NCBI GenBank assembly: GCA_022605955.1
Contig: JAKCOZ010000039.1
Coordinates: 2,914,001 to 2,978,000 of the forward strand
Length of the DNA stretch: 64,000 nt
From: Rallus limicola
Taxonomy: Eukaryota; Chordata; Aves; Gruiformes; Rallidae
Direction of reading: 5' to 3'
The notes beneath the pieces are model-generated. The model saw nothing but the letters and a program-made list of their open reading frames with translations, did not search any database and was not told where the DNA came from. The position numbers and the translations under genes were made by a program. This document shows positions 47,240-60,717 of this stretch, piece after piece; within the stretch, counting starts at the first letter, position 1, and every line of letters begins with the position of its first letter.

Positions 47240-50095
47240 TATAAAGTCTAGAACCATAAGACTCAGACTCATACACGGTGGCACCTCTGGACTTACAGGT
47301 TATGAATTGTACCAAATAGCAACATCTCCTTTCACTGTCATGTTACTTCTAAACTACTTTGGTTTGCTTTCCAGTACAGACAGACTTGTCTATGAAATCA
47401 GTCATTTTCAGGGAGTGGAAAAATAATTGCTAAAGGTGGTCTAACAGCCTTTATGTTGACATTATGCAAGTAAGTCAAGGAAATGAGAAAATTGCGTGAA
47501 TATTAAAAAAGTTTTTCCAGCAGCTAGATTTTATTAGATTGTGGAAGAGACTAAAGATGTTAATTATACCTAGGCTTAGCACTAATTCTTGTGGCAGCCC
47601 ACTAATCGCCTTCCCACAATTTGATGAATGTCTGGTTATCATTATCCTTTGTTTATAAGCCTCCACATGAAGGAGGATGTTTCAAGAGGAGAAATGCTTT
47701 ATTCCATTCCTGGCCCTAGGAGAAACTACACCAGTGACAGCTGCTCTCAAAGAAGAAAATTGTTTGTGCCAATTATAGCCAGTCAGGAAGGAAGCCAGCT
47801 AAAACCTCTTATAAACACCAACGAGACTAAGTATAACTGGTTTATTCTGCTTACTACAGTGAGGTCAGCTTTTCCTGTCCCGTTTTTGAAGAACTTCATG
47901 TCTATCAGACAGAAAGGCAAGATTTCACCTAACTAAACTGCAAAAATGTTGTCTGAGAATTTAACATGTATCAAGTCTTCACTGCTGTATTTTGTTCTAG
48001 TCAGTGAACAAAACTGGCCCTATATAAAAGTCCACAAAGATCAGCTAACACTTCAAATCCTCCTTTGCTCCAGTGTTGAGAGCCCATGTGGATCCTTGTT
48101 CAGTTTTCTGTCACCATCATTAAGTGTTTTTCATTTAGGTCTTTATCATGCAATGGAAAACTGCTTAGTCATAAATAGCAAACAATGATGGAGTGTCTAA
48201 ATAGACGGATAGGATGGTGGGAGAAAGTCTGCCTCTATTCCAGAATTCCCAGAGAAGATACGTGTTCTGCAGAGGTGGCATTGTGTGCCAGCTCCACAAC
48301 AGGCTGGATGTTTGATCCAGTATGAATAAAGTCTGAACGAATAATCAGGTTTTGTTTCAGAGCCCAAATCAAGAGAGATAACTGATTCAGATAATGCTGA
48401 AAAGAAAACAGTTTTTGTAGTTAAACAGCATAATAAAAACAAAAAAGAAAAAAGGGAAAAAGAAAGCTTTGTTTGGTACAGACAAAACGGTTTCATTTTG
48501 TTTTTATTAAAGACAAAGCAATTCAAAGCCTCATTTACAAAGCTGCACAAAGGTAGCTATCACCACCCTTCTTGATCAATGGTGAGGGCACTCTCCCAGG
48601 CCTAAATAGAAATAGTTTTGCTGTCTGATAGGTTTAAATTTGAGTATCCTGTCTTCAAGAACAGTGTCTTAAACATATGACAGACACATCAAGGCAGGTA
48701 CTGTTTGCATAAGCTTTCTTGCAAGCTGGTCCTGAAACCCCATTTATTTCCTCGGTAGTTTGTTAGCTTACAGGTTCATTCATTCATGTAGACTGGGGTT
48801 TGGGTTTTTTCCCTCCCGCCTCCCCCCCCACCTGATGAATAAGTACTTGAGCCAACACTCGGCAGTTTTGACAGGAGCAAGTAGGAAATGGCTCAGTTTG
48901 GAATAGAAGACAGCAGGACATTCACTTAGCAAGATTCAGGGACTCTGGACTTGTTGGGTGAAGAAGAAATTCAAATACACTTTTACATAGTAAATGAATT
49001 ATTTAACTATTGAATAAATGGAAGAAGGGGTTTAAATCCCAGTGGATAGGATTGTTCTGCTTATTCAGTGTTTTGATCCATCACAAATTTACACAAATTT
49101 TCTGGTTGCATATGTTTTTGTATTAATGCTCGTAACGATGCCCGGTACTTATTTATGGGGACTAACAAACTTTTTTTCTCAGAAAGGTGCTTTCATTCAT
49201 TTGTTTGTTCATTGAACTCCATGATTCTATTCCTGCACTTACTTTTACAACTATTTTCCTCCATTCTAAACACAATAAGATACAGATGTGATTTTACAAC
49301 CAAAGGCCCAAACACAGCATTACAATACATGAACAACAGCACCAAACACAAGGCTGTTACTCAGAAGACAAAGTACGAAGAGTGCTATCCTGAATAACAA
49401 CAGCTGAGATAAGGTAATACACGTGGCTTGGAGACAGACTCAGAGAAAGAAAGTCAAACCATGGTAAGAGTGAGTACATTTCTTGCATTAATGAATTTAT
49501 AACAATATAGCAAGATTTGGATAAGTCTTTCTACCTAAAGATCCTGCTCTGTTCTTCTTACTTCAGGATTTGGACCAGAACCCAAACTTTTTATTCTCTA
49601 GAAAGTAATTCCCACCCATTTTTTTAATGCAGAATGGTTAAAAGCCAACTGTTTCCTTGAATTACAGAGTTCACTCCCTTTCCCAGCAGGACCATAGCTC
49701 TTGGGGTCAAAAAAGGATTTGCTCTGTTATTTTTATAAATATTTTGTGCCATCAGGCTCTCAGCTTTGCTTAGTGCCTTTGAATGTCACTGTAATAAAAG
49801 TAACTGTTTATAACATATAATTTGCTAAAATCACCTGGGAAATTGTTTTCAGGGGCAATGCTTGTAAGTATTTCAAGGATGCTTCATTATGATCCTGGTC
49901 TTTCTGTCATTCCACTCATAGCCTGCTCTCACCTTTCAGAAGAAGGTTGGCACAGGAAAAAAAGTCAGATCCTTGGAAGTGGGTAAAATAAGGTAGAGAA
50001 ACTATGAACAACTGGAAATGAAACTTTCAGAAAACAAAACATACTCCTTCCCAGTCTGTAGTTGAATATGTATTTTTAGAAAGTTATTTTTGAAA

Positions 50096-50135
50096 ATAGA
50101 ATCATAGAATCATAGTTCCACCCCCCTGCCATGAA
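50096..50135 (-). mobile_element. CR1 LINE tail remnant with internal deletion
   Basis: The repeated tail ATAGAATCATAGAATCATAG joins directly to TTCCACCCCCCTGCCATG. This skips the 'ggttggaagggacc...atctag' part normally between them, so a deletion of ~35 bp has occurred. Confidence 0.75.
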
Positions 50136-50850
50136 AACTTTCAACTATACATGCAGAAAAATGTTGCAATTTTTTTTTTTTTTTGGCATATCCATATCCT
50201 GGATGAACTGCTGGATGTGTTGTTCCCCTCTGAATCATCATATAACTTTGACTAGGATGCATAAGAATTTAGATCAAAAGCAATGAAGTTATTTGCTTTT
50301 TAATGACAGAGAGGGAACCAGTAACACTGCCCATTCCCATGTTTTAATCCTTTTTTTTTTTGTGTGTGTTTTTTAAAAGATCCCAGAAGCTTACCACCTG
50401 ATGAAATAGGGTGTTTGTCAAGTCAAAGAGGTAAAGCACAAAGCCAAGCTAGGCAGGGTGAGTAAAGTTTGAAATCAGGCTATCTGTGAACGGAGCATTT
50501 GAATGCACTGTAAGTACCCACAGGTAGAGAACTCAAACCCTTCTGCTGATGAGGGAATTTTCACCTCAAACAACTGAAGCTTGCAGGATTGTTGCATTCC
50601 CTTTCTGCCCTCCCTAGGCAAAATACATCCTGTTTTTTTACTGCATATCTGTCTACAAAATGATGTGAAGCACAAAACATGCATATCCATACTGGGAGCT
50701 TATACCTCAGCATGCTGAAATCAATGAACATCTTTTCTGAGTAACTACAGTTCTTCTTTGACCTTTTAAAAGGAAACTCTGAGGAAAAGAAAAGAACATG
50801 AAAGCGGAGATGCTGCACTACTGAGAGTTATAAAATTTCCTTTCATTTTA

Positions 50851-51142
50851 TCATAGAATCATAGAACCACCAAATGCTTTGGGTTGGAAAGGACCTTAAA
50901 GATCTTCTAATTCCAACCTCCCTGCCATGGGCAGGGACACCCTCATCTAGACCAGGTTACCCAAAGTTCCATCCAACCTGCCCTTGAATGCTGCCAGGGA
51001 AGGGGCAGCCACAGCTTCTCTGGGCAACCTGTGCCAGGGCCTCACCACCCTCACAGGGAAGAATTTCTTCCTAATGTCTAATCTAAATCTACCCTCTTTT
51101 TTGTTCAAAGCCATTACCCCTTGTCTTATCACTACACACCCA
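50851..51142 (-). mobile_element. CR1 LINE 3' end, reverse orientation
   Basis: It starts at the inverted tail (TCATAGAATCATAGAACCAC, GGGTTGGAAAGGACC). It reads on the minus strand through G-T-L-G-N-L-V and P-R-E-A-V-A-A-P-S-L and F-R-L-D-I-R-K-K-F-F-P-V-R-V-V to the 5' truncation near 51142. It shares 'ccctgccatgggcagggacaccctc' with the 36-kb and 56-kb copies, marking one subfamily. The frame is mostly open. A solo LTR begins 35 bp further on. Confidence 0.93.
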
Positions 51143-51177
51143 GATAAAGAATTGACCAGTTATTCATAGGTACCCAC

Positions 51178-51743
51178 TGTTGTGGTTTCACCCCAGCTGT
51201 GGGCCGAGATCCACGCAGCTGTCTGCTCCTTAAAGTAAAAGAGCAGGAGAAGAGGGAAAAGCGGGGGGAAACAAGGGAAGGGAAAAGGAAGGGGCAAATA
51301 ACTCCAAAACCAAGAAACTAAGAGGCCCGTGGGTTGGGATAAGGATAGTTTACTAAGAGAACAGAAAGATAAAATATAACAATGCTAACAGGACTTTAGA
51401 GCAAAAGAATATGAAACTAGTGATATACAATGCAGTTTCTCACCGAACCACACAACTCAGGCCATACCAGCAAGAGCCGTCCCGGAACCCGACCGTCCCC
51501 CAAGAACCACGTGTCCCGGAACCGCCCCCCTTCTTCCATCAGCCCCCCTTTATCCTGGGCAGGACGTAATTGGCATGGAATACTCTCTTTGGCCCATCTG
51601 GGTCACCTGTCCTGGCTTTGACTGTCTGACTGCAACTAGAAACATCAGGGTGTTACCAGCACTGCTTTCATTTTAACTCCCAAACACAGCATTCCATCCG
51701 CTGCTACAAATGAAGTTAACTCTATCCTGACTGAAACCAGGAC
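51178..51743 (-). mobile_element. Solo LTR of an avian endogenous retrovirus, reverse orientation
   Basis: On the + strand it reads TGTTGTGGTTTCACCCCAGC ... ACTGAAACCAGGAC, the reverse complement of the LTR type seen at 45151. Shared internal landmarks are the 'cttatcccaaccc' region, 'gcaggacgtaattggcatgg' with CTCTTTGGCC, and 'gttaactctatcctgactga'. It is ~190 bp longer than the other copy and keeps a CpG-bearing C-rich part (51478-51545). CCCAC occurs on both sides (51173-51177 and 51744-51748), a likely target duplication if the terminal A was lost. No internal retroviral region is present. Ends are uncertain by a few bases. Confidence 0.85.
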
Positions 51744-53097
51744 CCCACACAGAGAACTGGTATAAAATTAGTTGTCTCAACATAGACACCAGATGCCATT
51801 TTAGGGTACCATGCTTTGCCCTTGAGCTGTGGCTTCAGAAAAGCACAGATGCCTTACAAATCCTGTGACATATCTGCTAGCCATGTGCAGTTGTGTTAAG
51901 TGCTGTTAGGAGTGTAGTACATCAGTGTTTAAGCAAGTGAATCCATCTTCATGCCTAGCTGTTCTTCTAAACATTTGCACTTTTTAATTTTATTTAACCA
52001 TACAGAAAAAGATACACTTTCATTGGTTCAGCAGACAATGTGCATTTACTATGTAGAGGTTGTAATAAAACCCCAAACCAACCTCATTTGCTTGCTCATA
52101 TTTCCTCAAGAAAAAAAATTCTGTAGCTTCCAGTGGTTGGTTGCAGTTATTTCTCCCCACAGCCTACAAGAAGCCAGATTTTCCCTAGGACAGGGACTGT
52201 TAACCTTCTCATCATTTCAGTGAACAAGTGACTTTGATATCTCTTGAAGAAGCTTGCTCTGAAACTTGCATTCCAAAGACCAAAGTTTTCCATGGTCTCA
52301 GTACAAAGTTCATGTTGTATTTGGTTCCCAAGATCAAGGTAGGACATTGTGGTAATGCTGGGGCATCACTGTCATGGTCAAACAGCATGAGGGAAAGTTA
52401 GGTTCAGAGTCTCTATGACTTGGCAAACTTGTGGCTAGGGGAGGGTAGCTATGCTTTATTTTCCCCCACAGCAACATTTTCAATGGTGTGTTGAAATTAG
52501 ATGGCAAAAGCTTAAGAAAATAGATCTTTCTCACTTTATTTTTGCTATCTTAACCAAGAGTTCTGCTGAACTGTCTACTGAATTCTTGGATGGCTCACCA
52601 TACAAGTTGTACCCATTGTTCTATTTTCTCTTAATTTCCAAATGAAGATTCAATTGTAGTTAGAAAAAGTTTGTTGGGTTTTTTTCCCCCTCACATGTGT
52701 GTAGCCATTATCTAGTCAGGGAACAATCTGGCATTTATGTCAAATTTAATTTTTTTAGATACTTTAAATTGTGCTCTCTTGCTGCAATTACAGTATTGCA
52801 TAATGAACCCTTCATGTTTCAATATCCAGAGGGAGGTGCTTGAATAAATATTTTTAATTGCCCTTTTTGTGTTTCACAGAGGTGAGATTCCCAGTATGAA
52901 AAATCTCCAGAATAATCTTATTATAGTCTAATCTTTCTCTCACATTAATTTTTCTGATACTATCCCTGATGGGACATTACCATTTCCCAGATGGACATAG
53001 AACTTCTGTATACACAGTCAATATTAGAAGCACCATACAGGGATTTCAGGAGCAGTGGATGTATTATTTAATACCAGTAAAATATCAAACTGTTTTC

Positions 53098-53121
53098 ATA
53101 TATATATATATATATATATAT
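53098..53121. repeat. (AT)12 microsatellite
   Basis: Twelve uninterrupted AT units. Pure AT tracts of this length are usually polymorphic and can extrude cruciforms. Confidence 0.97.
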
Positions 53122-56100
53122 CCTCTGACTCAGTAATGTTCTGTTTATCTGTTTCAAGAGGCCACTTTGTAAATGTTCATCTTTTAGAAGCATAAACTGT
53201 TTTTGTGCACAATTATAATTTTCAATTGCTTGCTTTCCACAAAAATTCTTTATCTTTTGGCAGGTTGAGTCAGGTTCACCAAGTGAAGTTTTCTTGCTAC
53301 TACACATTAATAATTTAAACCATGTTCAAAACTGATTGGCAGCTTTCACACAGTTTACATTTAGAGGAAGGAACAACCACGTTAGAAACTGGCACATAAG
53401 ATTTGCAAGTTGAATTTCCACTGAACCTGGATCTTAAGGATCTTCCTTGTCTTCCTTACCTTCCTTATGTTTGTGGCTTTTAACAAGACACAATGTCTGC
53501 CAGCTGAGAACTTTACCCAGTTCCTTCTTTTTATCTTGCTAATTAGGCATGTTTATACCTCTTTCCTTCCTCTTTAGGTTTCCAGGCAATTTTCTTTTCT
53601 CCTTGCTGGTTTCTAATAGATACAAAAAGAACACAAATGCCCTTGTAACTTCCTATTTCATGTGTTTGAAAGAAAAAAAGCTTATAGGTTGAAATTAAAA
53701 TATCATATTTTGAGGGTAATAAACTTGTAAATGAACAATATACATATAGAAATTTTCTTTACTAAATAGGAAAGTAGAAAAAGACCCCAGAACAGCAGTG
53801 GGAAAAAATGGAGGAAACCTGATCCATAAATGCTCAATGGGACGGAAAGACCATCGATGTCCTGCCTTTTCCCTTTTGTTCTTTTCTTTTCTCCCAACTT
53901 TTTTGATTTTTAATTTGTGTATTGTGAAATAAGCTGCATTGTGACCCCTTGTAAACTGGAAGATCAAAACTGAAGGACGCTGCCTCAGGTCTTAGCACTG
54001 AAGAAGACCAGGGAACCCCCTCAGAGTCAACAAGGGAAAAAGGCCACCCAAGGCACGCACATGGAGGAGGTCAGCAAGTTAGTTCCCGCTCATATTAGCG
54101 TTAAGGGGAATTTTTCTGTTGAGTTTAAAGGGAGCAGAAGCAGGTCAAATAGCAGCCAGGACGTGTTTCACGTAAGAGTCCCAGCAGCTATGTGCTGCTG
54201 GTACATATGTTCTTAGCTCAAAGAGAGGAATCATGTGTGTGTGCAGGGAATGGTGGGACACTGCTCCAAGGAAGCGGTAACTCTCAGAAGCATCATTTCT
54301 TTTATATGTCATCAGAAGCATATACATAGTTACATAACATCCCAAAGCTCAAACATTTAAGACAGAAGGTTCTGATGGCAAGGAAAAATAATCACCTTCA
54401 TACATTGAATCATGCCCTCTTTATGCACATCTGCACTGTTTTGTAAAGGGTAACTTTTTTTTTTCTGGATATCAAAATGCTATTGCCTCAGGAGCAGCCA
54501 TTTTCCTCTGGGGAGAGAGAGAGCAGAAGGGGCAAGCTGTTTAATGTTGAAATAACCTGCATGGATTTCTTTTCTTGTTCTGTTTATAATCTGGTTTCTT
54601 GCTCACTGTTTGTGTTGTGGTAATAAATAAACAAACAACATTGGATTGGCATTGCCTCCAATATTTATGTTTCTTCTGTTTAAAAATAATACTTGAAGTT
54701 CTACTGCTTTTTTATCATTCTTAAGTCGTAGGGGTGTGTATATCTTATATCTTTTTAGCAAGCTATTATTTTTATGAAAAGGACAAAATACTTGCTATAT
54801 AGCTCCAGAAACAAAATGCTAAAAGATTCAGTATGTTGAATAATTATTTTTTTTTACAGTGGAGAGCTCACTGAGAAGTCTGCCTGTCTCCCATCCAGAG
54901 AGTTCTTCTGAATATTTTGATCAAGGTTCCTGCAGTCTAGAGTGGCATTTCTCTGCCCAAAGGTAGGCATGAAGGAATCCAGTCTCCCTTTAGGGTTGTT
55001 GTAGAGAATCACAAACACAAAGGCAGAAGCAACATAGGGAAACCCTTGAGGGTTCCTCAGCTCCTAGGTGAGGCAGTTAAGACACACCAGCAAAGTTGCT
55101 TTCTGATGGGCTTACTTCTCTCCACTGACGATGTCAAATTTTGACACCAGACTTTTAGATGATCTCAGGTAGGAGGATCCCACCTGTAGCATTGGAAAAG
55201 AGGTGGTTTTCCTCTGGTAAAGTTGTTAATTATTGCTTGCTTTGCCCTGGAATGGAGGCAGAAATGGTGCTGTGTCATGCTCAATGACACATAAAATTGT
55301 TTTCATTGCTCTTGCTGTTTCTCAGCTAGTCATGTATCAAGCTAGTGATGGGGCATGTAAAAGTGGTATAAGATTATCATTATGTGAAAAAGCATAAGGC
55401 AACAGAGTTTAGGGAAGAGACACTGGCAGATGGTAACTTGACTGCTGGAGAAACAGCCCAGTGAGGAAGCAGAGAGACAAGATAACCAGCTCCAGCTTGG
55501 AACCATCTGTCCAGCAAATAAATCCGTAACTTGGAGAGTAAGGGATTAAAAGAAATAAATCCAATCAAACAGCTGGAATATCTGCAAGCTAGCCAACAAT
55601 CAGATGCATAAAATTTGGCTAAAAGCCTGTGAGACTGCAGATAGTCTTGCAGGAAGCTTCACCTCTTATTTGGGGTGGTGATTTGGTGAGAGTGAAAAAA
55701 TTTAGAAGAGTGAAGGGTAACACTTTGCTTATTATTGTTAGGTACCCACAGGGAATACCTGTTTGTCATCAGAGTGAGACACACTTTTAATTTTGGTCAC
55801 TGATTCAGAGCTAAATTCCAGCTTTGCAAAAATCCGCTATGGAAACGTAGATGAAGGAGGAATCCTACACTCTCTGGTATATCACTAGACCTAGCACTTA
55901 CCAGCTCAGTGAGCACAACGGAACTGCAGAGAGGATTTGTTTTATAGATGAATAAGTAGAAGGGTTTGGATGAGAAATGTTTATTTCTTTCCCCAGTAGC
56001 CTTCCTCCTGTCTTCCTGTTCCCCAGGCCTGGTTAGGATTTTTGGTGGTCATCTCATCCCTACTTTGTGTCCCATCATCTGACCTGCACCAAGTCTAGGG

Positions 56101-56433
56101 TTTGGATACATTAACAAGGATTCGCAGATCTTGCTTCTCTTAAAGGAAAAGTACTTGTAGGGTCAGAATGCTGTGAGGAAATTGATGAGTCTTTAGGCTT
56201 TTTTCCCTGCTGTAATTATTAGCAGACCAGAAAAAGGCTGTGGTGTGACTGCCCCCATCCCAGCTAGAAAGAGGCAGCCAGCAAAGACAGTGTTATACAG
56301 TGAGCTGAGATGGGCTTTGTGTTGGTAGTGCTGCTTTAGATCTATATGTGCACATGCTGTGCATGTGCATTGCACAGTAAAAATTTACTGAATCTGGACC
56401 AATTGAGCAACATGACATGGACCTTTACAACTG

Positions 56434-56448
56434 CCACTAGATGGAGAG
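56434..56448 (+). promoter_or_regulatory. CTCF-like motif (best candidate in the window)
   Basis: CCACTAGATGGAGAG matches the core CCASYAGRKGGC at 11 of 12 positions; the only mismatch is A for the final C. The sequence lies in unique DNA between repeats. Motif presence alone is weak evidence of binding. Confidence 0.35.
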
Positions 56449-56605
56449 CTTTAGATACATTCTATACATATATCCATATGTGAAGATTCAAAGACTCCAA
56501 GGCTGGAAGGAAGTTGTATTATCCTTGAGTCTGAACTCTATCAAAAAAAGAACAGGAAATTTTACTTAAAGTTTTCCATGTCAAGGTAATAATTCCTTGC
56601 TGTGC

Positions 56606-56956
56606 CCTTATTGCAGCTTTCAAATACATGAAGGGGCCTACAGGAAAACTGGAGAGGGACTATTTACAAGGGTATTTTTGAGTGACAGGGCAAGGGGTAA
56701 TGGGTTTAAACTAAAAAAGGGTAGATTTTTATGAGATATTGGGAAGAAATTCTTCCCTGTGAGGGTGGTGAGCCACTGGCACAGGTTGCCCAGGGAAGCT
56801 GTGGCTGCCCCCTCCCTGGCAGTGTTCAAGGCAAGGTTGAATGGGGCTTTGGGCATCCTGGTCTAGAGGAGGGTGTCCCTGATTGCTGCAGGGGGGTTGG
56901 AACTTTGATGGTCTTTGAGGTTCTTTACAACCAAAACCATTCTATGATTCTGTGAA
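56606..56956 (+). mobile_element. CR1 LINE 3' end fragment
   Basis: It begins TTGCAGCTTTCAAATACATG (L-Q-L-S-N-T / A-F-K-Y-M-K region) and contains GGGAAGAAATTCTTCCCTGT and TTGCCCAGGGAAGCTGTGGC. It passes the stop and GAGGGTGTCCCTGATTGCTG, and ends CCATTCTATGATTCTGTGA. Frameshifts break the RT C-terminus. It is the same subfamily as the minus copies at 36224 and 50851. Confidence 0.93.
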
Positions 56957-59900
56957 ACATAACTTCTCAGAAGAAAGACACCCTTTATTACAGGGCTTCA
57001 AGCAAGAACCTACCACATCCATGCTGAAGTTGTTCAAATGGTTGTTTGAAATATGTACTTAATTTCTCATCTGGTTCTCGTCTGTTTGGAATTCTACCCA
57101 TTGCTTTTATACTTTTACTTGTTTAAAATATTATGTCTATAGTTTATAACTGAGCTTTTATCTGCATTTTTTTCATTTCTGACCCATATTACCCTGGCCT
57201 GGCGTGTGTAGGAGTTGTCTGGCATTACTGGAGAAGCTAAGTGCTGTGTATGAGTTTCAAGACTTTGAATCTTTAAATTGCATTTCTGCCTTAAATGCAC
57301 TAATTCCACACTTAACACAATTTTGAATGGGGGAAAAAAAGGCTTTGCTACAGTCTTCTGTCATTAATTTAACAAGTTCCAAGGAGAGTTCAGTGCCGTC
57401 TGCTTTAATTTAACCAAGGTTACCCTGAAATGAAGCGTTCATGACTACAAATTTCTACTTCAAAACAAGGCAGAAAATCACTCATCAAATTGCTCCATCA
57501 AAGTCCAAAGCAATGTTAAGACCCCCGCTTCTGTCTTGGTCATTGCTTGTTCTGTGAATTATTTGTGTTAGGAAACTGAATCCACATAATAGTTTCCTCA
57601 CCTTTCCAAGCTTTCCCTTGCAGGGCTTTCACAAGAGGAAGAAAAATATGAAGAATACAGTAGAGAAGGTTACTCACAACTCAACAGCTTTCTTATTGTG
57701 TTTGTTCTAAGTTCAGTCCCATTTCTACTTCAGGTTGTGTGTAGTTGTGAATTCCTCAGAAGTCGTTGTGAGGGCTTGGGAGGACGCACATGAAACCCCA
57801 AGTTTTCTGCTAGTGGCATTGCTGAAGGTGCTTTCCCTACTCAACATATAGCAGCAGGGAACTCCATTTTCCCAGAGAGTGTGGTCTTCATCCCTGTCTG
57901 CTTACCCTTTCTCTCTCCTTTCCATCGCCCTCAGGTCTTGCCCGGACACCAATACTGTAAGGTACCACCCCCCACTGGCCTGGCCTGGTGCTCTTTGTGG
58001 GGACATCAAATGGAAGGCAAATCCTCTGCAGAGCAGAGGGGATGGACACAGTTCATCTCAAGGCTTTCCACACACAACATATGAATCACGATGCTCTGGC
58101 AGTTCATGAGTTTACATCTGCAGAAGGCTCCTGAGCTGTTGAGAATGCTGAAGGCCTTGAACTGCATTGAATGGAGGTACTGAGTTTGCTGGGGAAAAAA
58201 AAAATCTGTTTTATTTTGGTGCCATCAATATTAAAAAAAATAAAAAGACAAAAGGTATTGCTCTCACTCATAGAGACACCATTTAACAGGACAGGTTATA
58301 TGAAGTGTACCTCAGTGAAGAAGACACTCTCTAATTGGGAAGAAAGCAAGAGCTGGTGATACCAGCAGCAGCCAGTGCAGGAGCACACTGCCTGTGAGAG
58401 GTGATGCAGTGATGGTAGGATGAGAGCTGAACTGACCTCTAGCTGCTCAAGAGGAGGAAAAATCTAGAAGGCATGGGAAGGGTTCAGGAAGGCAGGAAGG
58501 AGGGGAAAACCCTGGAGAAGAAGCCATGTTTTGCCAAACAAAACTTCCTTCTGCTGGATAATTTTTTATGTCCTTACCTTTGCCAGACAAAAAAAACCCC
58601 ACAACCCAAACCCCAAAAGGAACCCCAACACTGAAGCATCTGCTCTTGTTCATGCACTTATCAAACACATAAAGGAAAGTTAGACAGGAATCTGATGTTT
58701 CTGAAGCTTGCATTTTCATAAATATTTCCCTTTCAGAGTTTGTGAAATTGAATTTTGGTTGATAACCCTGCTTTGTTCACCCAGCCTTACATCCTCAGAG
58801 AGTGGTGAGAAAAATGAAAAGATTTTAACAAAATGTAATCATGGCAATTCAGTACAATGGCATAGAGACAAAGATAAGATGAGAAATAAGGTACTGTTCT
58901 CTCTGCTTTCCTTGTTCCCTCATTTAAGTGATAATTTTCATGCCTTACCTTTGAAAGATATAATTACAGTAATTGGAATCTGACTATTTCTGAGAGTTAT
59001 GCTATGCAGCCCTTATTCCCCTTGACATTTGTGTCTTTTTACCTAACATATGATCTTTAATCTACTAAATAAATATGTGGGACCTGATTCTCTGCTGTGT
59101 ACGTGCACTTTGTGCTTTTCAGGGAGCTAAAAGATGCATTAATGCCAGCATAAGCAGCTGTGGTAGTCCTTGGCTTGGAAAAAAAGGCAATTGAAAACCA
59201 TTTTAGGATTTCCAGGGCCACAAAGACATGTTGTGGGATGTGTCTTACCTGTCTCTCACCATGTAAACATTACCTTGGTTAGGGGTTCCTAAGAACAGAA
59301 CAGGGGAAACAGGTGAGTCCAGGGGGACCTGTGTTCAAAAGAAAGGGAAAAAAAGATTTTTATTTCTTTAAGATGAGGGAGGGGGTGAAATGCAAGCTGG
59401 AAATGCAATCCTTGGAGAAATGAGATGACAAGGTTGCCTGAGATGGTGTGTAAGCCTGCAGCATGGCTCTGGGAGGGTGAATAGGTCCCAGAGACCTCCT
59501 TGGGAGCATGGGAGACTTTGCTGCCCTCCAAGTCCTCCAGTCCCTGCTAGGGGTGGGAGTTTGTTGCCTAAACCTGCACATATAGTTCTGGTTTATATGT
59601 CTTATTAGTATCAGGAGAGACTTCCAGCTTAATTGCTCCCCCAAATGTATGCATAATCAGGAATTCTCCTCTGCTCTTCCTTTGAGCAGAGGAGCAGAAA
59701 TACTCCGGGGACCAGACCACTGCCTGGCCAGCCCTACAATTTGGGAAGGGCAAAGGCCCATGTTATGTTCTTTACTGTGCTCAGCTGCCTCTTGGCCCCT
59801 TCTCAAAGCATAGTCAGGATACTCACTGTCTTCCAGTAACACCGTCCTGGGCAAGAGCCAGGTTACATGACCAGTGGGCAGTAGAAACAGGCCAGTGCTG

Positions 59901-60168
59901 TGAGCATCAGTGAGCTATAAATAGACTCCCACAGAGTAATACACATGCTACCAAAACCTTTCAATATGAAGATCCAGCATCTTGTGTTCAGGCATGCATA
60001 TGAAGGCTGGGAGGTTTTGAGCAGCCGCAGGAAGCTGTGGGATCTGGGTATGTTTTAAAAGTTTCCGCCCTAGAATAAAACTTCTTAAACTTTGTTAGCT
60101 TGATACTAGCGAAAGCAGCGGCAGCTGCATTAGTGAATGCTGTTGCTGTTGAGGACCCACACCAGCAC
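56957..60168. other. Intergenic
   Basis: No gene or repeat family is recognised. It includes short A-rich runs near 58194-58240 and CT-rich patches, and all open frames are short. Confidence 0.55.
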
Positions 60169-60211
60169 TCCTCCCTGAAGGTCCCTCTCAGCCTAAAAAT
60201 TCCTATGATCC
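60169..60211 (+). mobile_element. CR1 LINE terminal remnant
   Basis: CTGAAGGTCCCTCTCAGCC followed by TAAAAATTCCTATGATCC is a diverged CR1 3' terminus. Only ~40 bp is recognisable, just upstream of an older CR1 fragment. Confidence 0.65.
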
Positions 60212-60329
60212 ATGTTGACAAAGGCTGGACCACTGCTCACAGCAGGGCTTGCAGGATCATTGAGAAATTTGGTTTCTTATTTCAGATCTATGAGCCAGAG
60301 GGGCTACTAGGATGCCTGGGGACTGGGGC

Positions 60330-60717
60330 ACAGCATGTACAATGACACTCTGAGGGAGCTTGCCATATTTGACTATCTCTGAGAAGAGGTGGTTTTGGGG
60401 GGAATTAACATAAACCTATATAAAAAGGTGGTGTTGGACCCTTTTCAGAGACACACTGGAAGAAGACAAGGAGCAACAGACCCAAGTTACAGAAAGGGAA
60501 ATACCAGTTCAATATAAAGGAAAAGAATTCCACAAAGTTTCTTAAGAGATGGAAGACGTCCAGAGAAGCTGTGTAATCTCCTTTCTTGGAGATATTGGAT
60601 AGCCTGACCTAACTGCAGTGCTGGTCCTGCTTTGTTCAGTTAATTAGATGATATGGGGTTATACTAGATGGCATCCAGAAGTCTTTTTCCATCTGAATGA
60701 GGTGTTTTGTGATTTCA
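60330..60717 (+). mobile_element. Old CR1 LINE 3' end
   Basis: The order of blocks is CR1-like: 'ctgagggagcttgccatatttg' (L-R-E-L region), 'agagacacactggaagaagacaagg', 'aaggaaaagaattccacaaag', a W-R-Y-W-I-like end at about 60590, then 'agatgatatggggttatactagatgg' and a GTTTTGTGATTTC tail. It has many substitutions and frame breaks. Its 3' end differs from the ATTCTATG copies, so it is an older subfamily. Confidence 0.65.

Larger units (their letters stand above)
45528..50850. other. Intergenic, AT-rich, with two short CR1 tails
   Basis: No gene is recognised. The stretch 46060-46720 is AT-rich unique sequence with TAATTA-type homeobox core motifs and a CAACAACAATCATTGTTG inverted repeat near 46299. 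The CR1 remnants are listed separately. A T15 run lies at 50170-50184. Confidence 0.55.
51749..56605. other. Intergenic
   Basis: No gene is supported. It contains an (AT)12 microsatellite and a CTCF-like motif (separate entries), and many short AT-rich open frames that look like chance. Confidence 0.55.
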
